Translations under genes and position numbers: made by a program | The notes under the pieces: model-generated | Told to the model about the DNA's origin: nothing | The model's input: only the letters and a program-made list of their open reading frames with translations | The model's database searches: none | Assembly: GCF_003718715.1 (NCBI RefSeq) | Contig: NZ_CP033465.1 | Coordinates: forward strand, 310,001 to 374,000 | Reading direction: 5' to 3' | Source: Clostridium sp. JN-1 | GTDB lineage: Bacteria; Bacillota; Clostridia; Clostridiales; Clostridiaceae | Length of the DNA: 64,000 nt | Shown: piece by piece, positions 27,996 to 36,546 of the stretch | How positions within the stretch are numbered: position 1 is the stretch's first letter | Layout: each line of letters begins with the position of its first letter

Positions 27996-28120
27996 ATTAG
28001 CCTCCTACAATGTAGATATTATATAATAATATAATAACCAAAAATTGTAAATAAGTAAACACCTTCAATTTTGGAAAGGGTTACAAATTCATAAAAACAC
28101 ACTAATTAAGAGGTGAAAAA

Positions 28121-29182
28121 ATGAGACTTGAATCTATAAATAGGATAAAAGTAGGAGATGTACTTGCTAAAAATATTTTAACTAATAATGGACAAGTTCT
28201 TTTAAGAACAGGTGTTAAGTTAAATCAATTATATATAGATAAACTAAAAAAATTAGGAGTATTTTATATCTATGTATATGATGATAGATTAGATGATATA
28301 ATTGCAGAAGACAGCAGACTCATGAGTTTAAAGCAAAGTTCAATAAAAAGTATGAATAGAATAATGAAAAATATTCACGATTGTAATGGCAGAGATCTTA
28401 AAAAATCATTAGCTACTGTAGAGAGTTTAATAGATTATATATTAGAAGACGCTGATGTAAACAGCAGTTTATATGATATACAGACATATGATAATTATAC
28501 ATATGTACATTCTTTGGATACCTGCATAATGGCTACTTTTTTGGGGATATCATGCAATTATACTGGATGGGATTTAAAAAAACTTGGAATTGGTGCTGTA
28601 CTTCATGATGTAGGTAAAACAGAGGTTCCTATAAATGTTCTTAATAAAAGTGATAAATTAACTGATGAAGAATTTAATGAAATAAAGAAACACCCAATAT
28701 ATGGTGTTGATATATTAAAGAAATTTATTTCAATACCTGATTCGGTAATCAAAGTTGTTGGTCAGCATCATGAAAGAGTAGATGGAAAGGGCTATCCGTA
28801 TGGCCTAACTGATCTTCAAATAACCAACTTTGCTAAAATTGTATGTATATGTGATGTATATGATGCTGTGAGCAATGATAGATGCTATAGGAAAAAGTTT
28901 AGTCCTAATGATGCATATGAATTAATACTTGCTGGAAGCGGTGTGAGTTTTGATGATAAGATAGTTCAAAATTTTAAGAATACTTTTTCAGTGTATCCAC
29001 TTGGCTGCTGCGTAAGACTGTCAAATGGGAAAGAAGGTTACGTTGTAAGACAGAACAAAGGATTTCCAGATAGACCAGTTGTGAGAGTATTATATGATGC
29101 AGAGACGATGATACCAATACCCATTTATGAAATAGATTTAATAGAGAATACTAATATTGTTATAAGTGAGGTAGTTATTTGA
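28121..29182 (+). CDS. HD-GYP domain phosphodiesterase (putative cyclic di-GMP)
   Basis: The 353-residue protein has an N-terminal region (1-130) without membrane helices, then an HD-GYP domain. HDVGKTEVP carries the HD pair, KKHPIYGV and QHHERVDGKGYPYGL the further metal ligands and the GYP motif. HD-GYP proteins hydrolyse cyclic di-GMP (sometimes cGAMP). A C-terminal beta-rich tail of about 60 residues follows. Monocistronic, with a terminator at 29214. Confidence 0.88.
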   Translation: MRLESINRIKVGDVLAKNILTNNGQVLLRTGVKLNQLYIDKLKKLGVFYIYVYDDRLDDIIAEDSRLMSLKQSSIKSMNRIMKNIHDCNGRDLKKSLATVESLIDYILEDADVNSSLYDIQTYDNYTYVHSLDTCIMATFLGISCNYTGWDLKKLGIGAVLHDVGKTEVPINVLNKSDKLTDEEFNEIKKHPIYGVDILKKFISIPDSVIKVVGQHHERVDGKGYPYGLTDLQITNFAKIVCICDVYDAVSNDRCYRKKFSPNDAYELILAGSGVSFDDKIVQNFKNTFSVYPLGCCVRLSNGKEGYVVRQNKGFPDRPVVRVLYDAETMIPIPIYEIDLIENTNIVISEVVI

Positions 29183-29213
29183 CATTCTTTCATAATATGT
29201 ATAAAATCTTATT

Positions 29214-29266
29214 ACACAGTATAAAGTAAATCTTGGATTTATTATTGTATACTGTGTATTTTTATT
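29214..29266 (+). terminator. rho-independent terminator
   Basis: ACACAGTATA and TATACTGTGT form a stem with a 24-base loop, followed by ATTTTTATT, 32 bases after the HD-GYP stop. Confidence 0.65.
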
Positions 29267-29341
29267 CGATAAAATTATACTGAATTTTTGTTTGAATGCA
29301 GCCCATATAGTTAATTATTTTATAATTTTAAGGAGAAGCTT

Positions 29342-30361
29342 ATGGAAAGGTTTGTTAAGAACTTAATAGAAGGTTTGTGCCGTTTATATAATTTTAATAT
29401 TGTTGAATTCAATAATGCATATGGTTTAATTGGCAATTTTGGTGTAATTAAAAAAGGTAAAAATAACATGGAAGTTATATTTTTTTCAGACTTTAATTAT
29501 AGAAATCATTTAGATAAAGATGAACTTAAGAGCTTTTTAAAATCTGAATTAAAATGCAATAATTTAAGCTTAGTTGAAGTTTCAATAGGAAGCAGCTTAA
29601 ATTTAAAACAATATAATAGTCAAATTAATCCACAATGTGGATTAATTTTAATCGACGTTGTGGAAAAGAATATATTGTGTTCTGATTCGACTCTCAAAGA
29701 AACTGCAAATAAATTAGCTTATTGTATGAATATAATAACAACTAAACACGATAACGTGAGGAAAAAGACCCCAATGCCAATAATTACATATGTTATAGCA
29801 GCTTTAAATATAATTGCTTATATTATTACAGCTTATCTATCCAATAATATTGTAGATAGCAATATAAATGTATTGGTGTTTCTTGGAGCAAAGGTAAATA
29901 GTCTCATTTCTCAAGGAGAATATTATAGATTAATTACCTGCATGTTTTTGCACGGCGGTATCATACATATTACCTTAAACATGTATGCACTAGTTGCTTT
30001 AGGACCTCTGATTGAAAATATATATGGAAAGTCAAAATATATAATTATATATTTTATATCTGGAATAATGTCATCAATCTTTAGTTTTAAGTTTTCGCCG
30101 AGTATTTCAATTGGAGCTTCAGGAGCCATATTTGGACTGCTTGGAGCAGCTTTAATATTTGGAATTAAGATGAAAGGCAGGATAAATAAAGATTATACTT
30201 TTAACATTGTATCTGTTATAATCGTAAATTTGATTATAGGATTTTCAATGCCTAATGTTGATAACTTTGGACACTTAGGTGGATTAATTGGCGGTGTTTT
30301 AACTTCAAGTCTTTTGTTTCCGCATGTTTCGAAAAATTTAAAAGGGGGAGAAAGTGTTTAA
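29342..30361 (+). CDS. rhomboid family intramembrane serine protease
   Basis: The 339-residue protein has a soluble N-terminal domain of about 140 residues and then six or seven membrane helices. The catalytic elements are HGGIIHITLNMYAL (oxyanion-hole His/Asn region), GASGAIFGLLGA (nucleophilic Ser) and GHLGGLIGG (catalytic His). It cleaves transmembrane substrates, unknown here. AAGGAGAAG precedes ATG. Confidence 0.9.
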   Translation: MERFVKNLIEGLCRLYNFNIVEFNNAYGLIGNFGVIKKGKNNMEVIFFSDFNYRNHLDKDELKSFLKSELKCNNLSLVEVSIGSSLNLKQYNSQINPQCGLILIDVVEKNILCSDSTLKETANKLAYCMNIITTKHDNVRKKTPMPIITYVIAALNIIAYIITAYLSNNIVDSNINVLVFLGAKVNSLISQGEYYRLITCMFLHGGIIHITLNMYALVALGPLIENIYGKSKYIIIYFISGIMSSIFSFKFSPSISIGASGAIFGLLGAALIFGIKMKGRINKDYTFNIVSVIIVNLIIGFSMPNVDNFGHLGGLIGGVLTSSLLFPHVSKNLKGGESV

Positions 30362-30417
30362 AACAAATTCGTCCCCTCTGAATATTAAGTATAGTTAAAT
30401 CTTAAATATGTATTTTA

Positions 30418-31344
30418 TTAGCCCCTCTTTTTAAACAAACTTTTTACAGAAGATAGAAGCTTACTTACATTTTGAGTTCCAATTATTTTGGATGCGTTAT
30501 TTATAAATTGTTTAGTTAAAAGAATTATATTTTCCTTACCTTCCCAATTTTCTAATATGATTTTTTGTGGTATTTCATTTATTATGCAATTTAATATAAA
30601 AAATATTATAACTACATCATCAATTTGACCTATAAAAGGTATAAAATCAGGAAATATATCAATTGGACTTGCTAAGTAAGCTACTGCTCCTGCTAACATT
30701 ATCTTAATCGTACTTTTAACTCTTTTATCCTTAAATAACTTCCACAGTAATATTGTTATATCGGGAATAAACATTGCATATTGTATTATATCTTCATAAC
30801 TGTTTGGAACCTTATTTAAAATTTGTTCTCTTTTCTCTCTATATTTGTTTTTTAATAAAGATTTATTTGCTTTTTTTTTAAAAGCCTCTGTAGGTTTATT
30901 TGGATCATAGACTATATTTTGAGCATCTATTTCCAATTTGTCTTTTACAATTGTTATTTGTCTTAAGTTTAAGTTCAAGTATGGAATCAACTTGTATATT
31001 AAATCCAAGTTGACAGTTAAAGTATCTTTTTTTAGTTCTACCCCATAGTCAGCATAATCATTTAACAGCTTTTTCAAAAACATATTTTTAAAACTGCTGA
31101 GCATACCTATTTTTGAAACATTTATGCTAAATATTTTTAAATTAATTATATTACCATATATACTGCCTATTCCTATTTTAGCTTGAAATGGAACTATAAG
31201 TTTCATATTATAGCTTCCTTTTATAGTTATTATCTCTTGTATTTCTATACTATCTATTTTAAGATCATCTATCTTTACAAAATCGTTTATAATTTCAAGT
31301 ATATCCTGTCCGGTTAAAATAAATTTAGCAGCCGAAACCTTCAT
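30418..31344 (-). CDS. DUF1232 (YkvA-like) protein
   Basis: The 308-residue protein has a beta-rich N-terminal half of unknown family and a C-terminal DUF1232 domain. That domain has the diagnostic AYLASPIDIFPDFIPFIGQIDDV flanked by hydrophobic helices, suggesting membrane association. The cellular role of DUF1232 is not established. It converges on the rhomboid gene with 56 bases between. Confidence 0.7.
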   Translation of the reverse strand: MKVSAAKFILTGQDILEIINDFVKIDDLKIDSIEIQEIITIKGSYNMKLIVPFQAKIGIGSIYGNIINLKIFSINVSKIGMLSSFKNMFLKKLLNDYADYGVELKKDTLTVNLDLIYKLIPYLNLNLRQITIVKDKLEIDAQNIVYDPNKPTEAFKKKANKSLLKNKYREKREQILNKVPNSYEDIIQYAMFIPDITILLWKLFKDKRVKSTIKIMLAGAVAYLASPIDIFPDFIPFIGQIDDVVIIFFILNCIINEIPQKIILENWEGKENIILLTKQFINNASKIIGTQNVSKLLSSVKSLFKKRG

Positions 31345-31591
31345 ATAAATTCTCCCCTCTTAATATTTATAAATAAAGTATACAATAAATTTGAATCTTC
31401 TTCTACTGTGAAAATTATCAAGTTATAAAGACTCTAACTAAAACTAATCTTATGCTGAATTAAAACAATTATTCCATAAACTACTTTAACAAATTTTATG
31501 ATTTTGATTAGACTAAAAGGTAAAAGTATTATAATATCTTTAAATAGAGAGAAGAACATAGAAATATTATTGATTAGAAAGGTGAAATTTA

Positions 31592-33328
31592 ATGAAAAAG
31601 TATAAAAATAAGTTTAGAATAATTCCGATAGTTACAGCTATTTTGTTTGGGATTGCTTTAATATTTGCTAACTTCTCACATAGATCTGTAAATTATAGAT
31701 CTTATGTTCTATTTCAAAAGGATGTATCAGCTAAAAAAATAACTAATGTTTATGTAACTAATTCTTCTAAGATAATGGTTAAGCTTAAAGATGGAAAAGT
31801 TTACGAGACTGATAATCCAAGAACAGATGATTTTAAGGAAGATTTATTAAAACAAGATATATCAGTTTCAGAAAATTTACCACTCGATTTTAAAAGTTTA
31901 ATACCTACTATAGGATTGATAGCTTCGATAGCTATATTTTTAATAATGACAATGAAATCTTCAACTATAAAATCTAAGAGAATGCTGTCTGTTGATTCTA
32001 TGGATGCCTCGGAAGCAAAGGATACTAATTATACATTTGAGGATATAGCTGGTAACGAGGAAGCGAAGGAAAGTGTACAGGATATTGTAGATTTTTTGAG
32101 GAGTCCTGAAAAGTATTCTTTATATGGAGCTAGAATGCCTAAGGGTATTATACTATATGGAGAACCAGGTACTGGTAAGACGCTTCTTGCAAAAGCAGTT
32201 GCAAATGAAGCAAATGTACCATTTTATGCTGTTTCAGGTTCGGATTTTATCCAGGTTTATGTTGGGGTTGGAGCAAGTCGTATAAGACAGTTATTTAAAA
32301 AAGCTAGAAGTAGTGCTAATGGAAAAGCTGTTATATTTATAGATGAAATTGATGCTATAGGTAAAAGGAGAGACAGCGGAAAATCAACAGGTGGATCAGA
32401 TGAAAGAGACCAAACCTTAAATGCACTATTAACTGAGATGTCTGGATTTAATGAAAGCCAGGGTATCGTTGTAATGGCAGCTACAAATAGGCTGGATATG
32501 CTGGATCCTGCACTTCTAAGACCGGGAAGATTTGACAGACATATAGAAATAATGCTTCCTGATAGATGTGCAAGAGAAAAAATCATAAAGTTGCATTTAT
32601 CAAATAAACCTATTGGCAATATAAATATAAGTGAATTAGCACAAAAGACATCGTATTTTTCAGGAGCTAAAATAGAAAATTTAGTAAATGAAGCGGCAAT
32701 ACTAGCATGTAAAGACGGCAGTAAAGTTATAAAAAACATTCATCTTGATAAAGCCTTTTCAATAGTTCTTGCTGGATATGAAAAGAAGAATAGAGGTTAT
32801 ATAAAAGATATTGATAAGAAAATTACAGCTTATCATGAAGCTGGACATGCTATTGTTTCACTAAAGGTTATTCCAAACGAGAAGATATCTAAAATTACAA
32901 TTATACCAAGTACTAAAGGAGCTGGGGGTTATACATTGAGTATACCAGAAGATAGATTGTATCAAAATAAAAAGTATTTGCAAAATAAAATAATGGTATT
33001 ACTTGGTGGAAGAGCTGCTGAAGAAATTATATTTGGTAATGATTATATAACTACTGGTGCACATAATGACTTAAAACAAAGTACTAAAATAGCACTTAAT
33101 ATGGTAACTCAATATGGAATGGGAAATACTTTAGGACTTCTTAATATAGATGAAATTTCAAGTTTAAATTTAAATCAAGATGAAGTTGTAAATGAATGTA
33201 AGAATTTTATAGATTCAATTTATGAAGAAGTTAAAAAATTACTTATATGTGAAAAAGATAAACTTGAAAAATTGTCAAATATGCTTTTAGAAAGAGAAAC
33301 TCTCAATTCAGAGGATTTAGTATTATAA
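31592..33328 (+). CDS. ftsH: FtsH-family ATP-dependent zinc metalloprotease
   Basis: The 578-residue protein has two N-terminal membrane helices (about 11-26 and 103-121) around a short extracytoplasmic domain. An AAA module follows (GEPGTGKT at about 190-197, FIDEIDAIGKRR, and SRH-type LLRPGRFDR), then an M41 protease domain with AYHEAGHAI. All catalytic elements are intact. It is a little shorter than typical FtsH, mainly in the C-terminal tail, so it may be a paralogue. AGAAAGGTGA precedes ATG. Confidence 0.92.
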   Translation: MKKYKNKFRIIPIVTAILFGIALIFANFSHRSVNYRSYVLFQKDVSAKKITNVYVTNSSKIMVKLKDGKVYETDNPRTDDFKEDLLKQDISVSENLPLDFKSLIPTIGLIASIAIFLIMTMKSSTIKSKRMLSVDSMDASEAKDTNYTFEDIAGNEEAKESVQDIVDFLRSPEKYSLYGARMPKGIILYGEPGTGKTLLAKAVANEANVPFYAVSGSDFIQVYVGVGASRIRQLFKKARSSANGKAVIFIDEIDAIGKRRDSGKSTGGSDERDQTLNALLTEMSGFNESQGIVVMAATNRLDMLDPALLRPGRFDRHIEIMLPDRCAREKIIKLHLSNKPIGNINISELAQKTSYFSGAKIENLVNEAAILACKDGSKVIKNIHLDKAFSIVLAGYEKKNRGYIKDIDKKITAYHEAGHAIVSLKVIPNEKISKITIIPSTKGAGGYTLSIPEDRLYQNKKYLQNKIMVLLGGRAAEEIIFGNDYITTGAHNDLKQSTKIALNMVTQYGMGNTLGLLNIDEISSLNLNQDEVVNECKNFIDSIYEEVKKLLICEKDKLEKLSNMLLERETLNSEDLVL

Positions 33329-33419
33329 TTCTATAATTTTCATTGTTTAATAAATAAGAAAGTGCATATTCTATGTATGAAGTCATACGACTCACAAATA
33401 AATATTGGGAGGAATTCAT

Positions 33420-33599
33420 ATGCATAAAAGATTTGTAACTACTGTGACAGCTGGAGCAATACTAGGTGCAGCAGCAATGGGAATGATGTTTATGCCGGGA
33501 CTTGATAGGTCAACTAAGAAGAGAGTAAGAAAAACTGCTAGATGTATGAGAAATGCTGCTGGGGATGTGTTTGATGACATGAGAGGTTTTATGAGATAA
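33420..33599 (+). CDS. small YtxH-like protein
   Basis: The 59-residue protein has an N-terminal hydrophobic glycine/alanine/methionine-rich helix (TAGAILGAAAMGMMFMPG) and a basic amphipathic C-terminal helix (KKRVRKTARCMRNAAG). This resembles YtxH-type small envelope proteins. GGGAGGAATTCAT precedes ATG. A perfect terminator follows. Confidence 0.65.
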   Translation: MHKRFVTTVTAGAILGAAAMGMMFMPGLDRSTKKRVRKTARCMRNAAGDVFDDMRGFMR

Positions 33600-33610
33600 T
33601 TTAAAAATTT

Positions 33611-33665
33611 GATAAATTGTGTGCTTTGATGGTATAAAATATGCTCAAAGCACACAATTTTTTAC
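33611..33665 (+). terminator. rho-independent terminator
   Basis: AAATTGTGTGCTTTGA pairs exactly with TCAAAGCACACAATTT, followed by TTTT, just after the small YtxH-like gene. Confidence 0.9.
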
Positions 33666-33837
33666 TTGATTTGATAAAATTAGTTAGTAATGATAAACTT
33701 ATAAAATTAAAAAACCTATTTTGTTAAAATTTTTTATATTATTGCCATAAATATGTTATAATTAAGTAAGTACTTTACGAAATTTTTAATAGATGAAATT
33801 CCATAACAATTATATTGTAGTAAAGGAAGAGGGATTT

Positions 33838-35142
33838 ATGGAAATATTATCTTTGGGAGAAAAGATAAAAAGAAGAAGAAAAGATCTTAATATGACACTT
33901 AAAGACCTGGCAGGTGATAGAATAACCCCAGGACAAATAAGTCTTGTGGAATCTGGCAAATCAAATCCAAGCATGGATTTATTAGAGTATCTTGCAAATA
34001 CTTTGAATACATCAATAGAATATCTTATGGAGTCAGAAGAAACTCAAGCAGAGAAAATATGTACATACTTTGAAAATATAGCTGAATCATATATCATAAA
34101 TGATGATCTAAATGAAGGAGAACGATATATAGAAAAGGCTTTATATTATGCAGAAAAATATAATTTGGAATATAAAAAAGCAAAAAATTTATATCTTAGG
34201 GGTATGATGTACATAAATAAAAAAGAATTTGCTTTAGCACAGCAATTTTTCTTGTCAGCTAATGTGCTCTTTATAAAGCATAATAATTATGAAGAAACAA
34301 TTGAAACATTTGTAAATTTAGGCAAAATCACAATGCAGCTAAAGGCATATCACTCGTCTTGCAGTTATTTTCAGCAAGCAGAAAGTGTATATAACGACAA
34401 CGAAATAGGAAATGACTTTTTACTTGGAGAAATTTATTATTATATAGCTTGTGTATACTTTAAACTAGAAAGTTTAGAAAAGTCCATTAATTATTCATAT
34501 CTTGCAAAAGAAAAATTTAGGCAGCTTGGTAGTAAAGATGAATATGCCAAAACTCTTTTGCTATTAGCGGAGGAATATAGTAAAAATGGTGACGTTGATA
34601 ATGCAATAAAGTATTCCAAAAAGACATTGAGTATATACAAACAAATGGAAGATGTCAGCTGTGCAGCTAAGATAGAAAATAATTTGGGAAAGTTGTTTTA
34701 CGAATTTGATAATATTGAAGAATCTTTTTTACATTTAAACAAAGCTAAAGAGTTAGAATTGAGGACAAAAGATAAAAGTATAGTTGATACTTTAGTGAAT
34801 ATATGTGAAAATTACATAAAGCTAAAAGATATTGAAAATGCAAAAATTACCTTAAATGATATAATGGATAACATTGATAATGGAAGCGATAGAGCGTTAG
34901 TAAGCTACTACTTATTAAAATATAGAATAGATATAATAGAATCAAATTTAAAAGAGGCAGAAAGTACTTTAATTATGGCATTAAATTTTGTGAAAAATAT
35001 GGGATATACCAAAGACGCTGCAGAGATATGTATAATGATAGGAAAATTTTATATAGATAATAATAACGATAAGGAAGCTGCCAAGTATTTAAATGAAGGT
35101 GTAGAAACTTTTAAAAAAGTTGGCATATTAAAACAGCCTTAG
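33838..35142 (+). CDS. XRE-family regulator with TPR repeats (first of a tandem pair)
   Basis: The 434-residue protein has an N-terminal helix-turn-helix of the XRE type (EKIKRRRKDLNMTLKDLAG...ITPGQISLVESG). A long all-helical TPR array follows (AKNLYLRGMMYINKKEF and similar units). This layout matches the RRNPP-like peptide-sensing regulators as well as non-peptide XRE-TPR regulators. ATG at 33838 follows AAGGAAGAGGG; the frame extends 45 bases upstream without a site. The second paralogue starts 18 bases after its stop. Confidence 0.82.
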   Translation: MEILSLGEKIKRRRKDLNMTLKDLAGDRITPGQISLVESGKSNPSMDLLEYLANTLNTSIEYLMESEETQAEKICTYFENIAESYIINDDLNEGERYIEKALYYAEKYNLEYKKAKNLYLRGMMYINKKEFALAQQFFLSANVLFIKHNNYEETIETFVNLGKITMQLKAYHSSCSYFQQAESVYNDNEIGNDFLLGEIYYYIACVYFKLESLEKSINYSYLAKEKFRQLGSKDEYAKTLLLLAEEYSKNGDVDNAIKYSKKTLSIYKQMEDVSCAAKIENNLGKLFYEFDNIEESFLHLNKAKELELRTKDKSIVDTLVNICENYIKLKDIENAKITLNDIMDNIDNGSDRALVSYYLLKYRIDIIESNLKEAESTLIMALNFVKNMGYTKDAAEICIMIGKFYIDNNNDKEAAKYLNEGVETFKKVGILKQP

Positions 35143-35160
35143 TGCGGATAGGTGAAAAAT

Positions 35161-36414
35161 ATGGAGATACTTTCTACAGGTCAAAAAATAAAAAGAGCTA
35201 GAATATATAAGGGATATACATTAAAAAGGTTATGTAGTAATAGGATATCTGTATCTAAAATGAGTTGTATTGAAAATGATAAAGTTGTTCCTGAAAAGTG
35301 GGTACTAGATTTTATTGCAAAAAGATTAGAAATAGATGGAGATTATTTAAAACAGGATGTTAAATATCAAATAACACAAAACATAAATAATATAAAAAAT
35401 AGTGGGTATTCCAATCATTATGAAAAAGATTTAAGTTATAATTTGAAGTTCGCAGAAAAGTACCATTACTATGATATATGCCTTAATATAATGCATTTTC
35501 TATTCAATTACTATTTAGAAAAAGGTAAAACTGAAAAAATACAGCTAATTATATCAAAATACTATGATTATTGTCACAAGTGTTTTAATAAAGAGAATGA
35601 AATTATATATTATATGGATATAGCTAAATTTTTTTATACCACTAAAGAATTTTCTCAAGCTGCAAGTTATTATAACAATGTTAGAATAATATCCAATGAT
35701 ATGAAGAATTACGAACTGTTAAGTAGGGCTACTTATAATGAAGCAGCTTGTTACCTCATGCTTGAAGATTATGAAAAATCATATAGTATAGCTGAAAAGA
35801 TGATTACTTTAATTGACTATATGGAAGATGACAGCAAGAAAGCAGAAGCCTATCATATGTTAGCCATACTCTCACTTAGGAAAAACTCAGGTAAATTTGA
35901 GGAATATGAAAAAAAGTCTTATGAATTATATAAAGATGATTTAGTGCATAAGTCTCAAGCAATGTACAATTATGGTGCTGTTATGTTTGCACTTGGGCTT
36001 AAAAAAAGAGCAGTAAAGTATGTGAGCAGTGCTATAGAATCTTATCCTAAAGATGATAAAATGAATCTTGTTAAATTTTTGCTCATGAGTATTAAAAAGT
36101 TAATTGAAAATGATGTCTTAGAGATAGCACAGGATACGTGTGATACAGCTTTAAATTATGCTATTGACTTAGATAATGTAGTTTTTATAGAAATGGCTTA
36201 CCATTACAAGGCATTGATTTTAGAGAAACAAGGAAAGATGGATTTGGCGGAAATGTATATGAATTTATCTTTAGATGCGCTGCTTAAGTTTGCTAATAGC
36301 AGTCAAATCTGTAATAGATATATTGAAATGGGAGACATGTATCATAAAATGGGAGATGTTAGAGAATCAATAAAGTATTTTAATCTTGGAATACAAATGG
36401 AAAAGAGGATATAA
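35161..36414 (+). CDS. XRE-family regulator with TPR repeats (second of the pair)
   Basis: The 417-residue paralogue of the preceding gene begins MEILSTGQKIKRARI, close to the MEILSLGEKIKRRR start of the first, with a TPR array behind it. Its helix-turn-helix is more degenerate (RISVSKMSCIENDKVVP). GGATAGGTGA precedes the ATG at 35161. The pair probably forms one operon, ended by the stem-loop at 36446. Confidence 0.8.
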   Translation: MEILSTGQKIKRARIYKGYTLKRLCSNRISVSKMSCIENDKVVPEKWVLDFIAKRLEIDGDYLKQDVKYQITQNINNIKNSGYSNHYEKDLSYNLKFAEKYHYYDICLNIMHFLFNYYLEKGKTEKIQLIISKYYDYCHKCFNKENEIIYYMDIAKFFYTTKEFSQAASYYNNVRIISNDMKNYELLSRATYNEAACYLMLEDYEKSYSIAEKMITLIDYMEDDSKKAEAYHMLAILSLRKNSGKFEEYEKKSYELYKDDLVHKSQAMYNYGAVMFALGLKKRAVKYVSSAIESYPKDDKMNLVKFLLMSIKKLIENDVLEIAQDTCDTALNYAIDLDNVVFIEMAYHYKALILEKQGKMDLAEMYMNLSLDALLKFANSSQICNRYIEMGDMYHKMGDVRESIKYFNLGIQMEKRI

Positions 36415-36445
36415 TTTAATATAAAAAGGTAAAGTATTGAATTTT

Positions 36446-36478
36446 ATCATAGTAATAATAAATTACTATGATTTTTTG
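36446..36478 (+). terminator. rho-independent terminator
   Basis: ATCATAGTAAT and ATTACTATGAT form an 11-bp stem with a five-base loop and a run of six T. Confidence 0.9.
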
Positions 36479-36494
36479 TATATAATTTTTAAAG

Positions 36495-36522
36495 TTGAAA
36501 TTAGTTGAATTTTGACTATAAT
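36495..36522 (+). promoter_or_regulatory. sigma-A type promoter of clpB
   Basis: TTGAAA (36495-36500) and TATAAT (36517-36522) with 16-base spacing lie 25 bases upstream of the clpB start. A GTCAAAA heptad on the opposite strand overlaps, but I do not see a full CtsR direct repeat. Confidence 0.5.
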
Positions 36523-36546
36523 ATATTTATTGGAGGTGCTGCTATT

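Noticed and set aside
36495-36546. CtsR or CIRCE operator before clpB
   Set aside because: Only one GTCAAA-like heptad is seen and no CIRCE inverted repeat.
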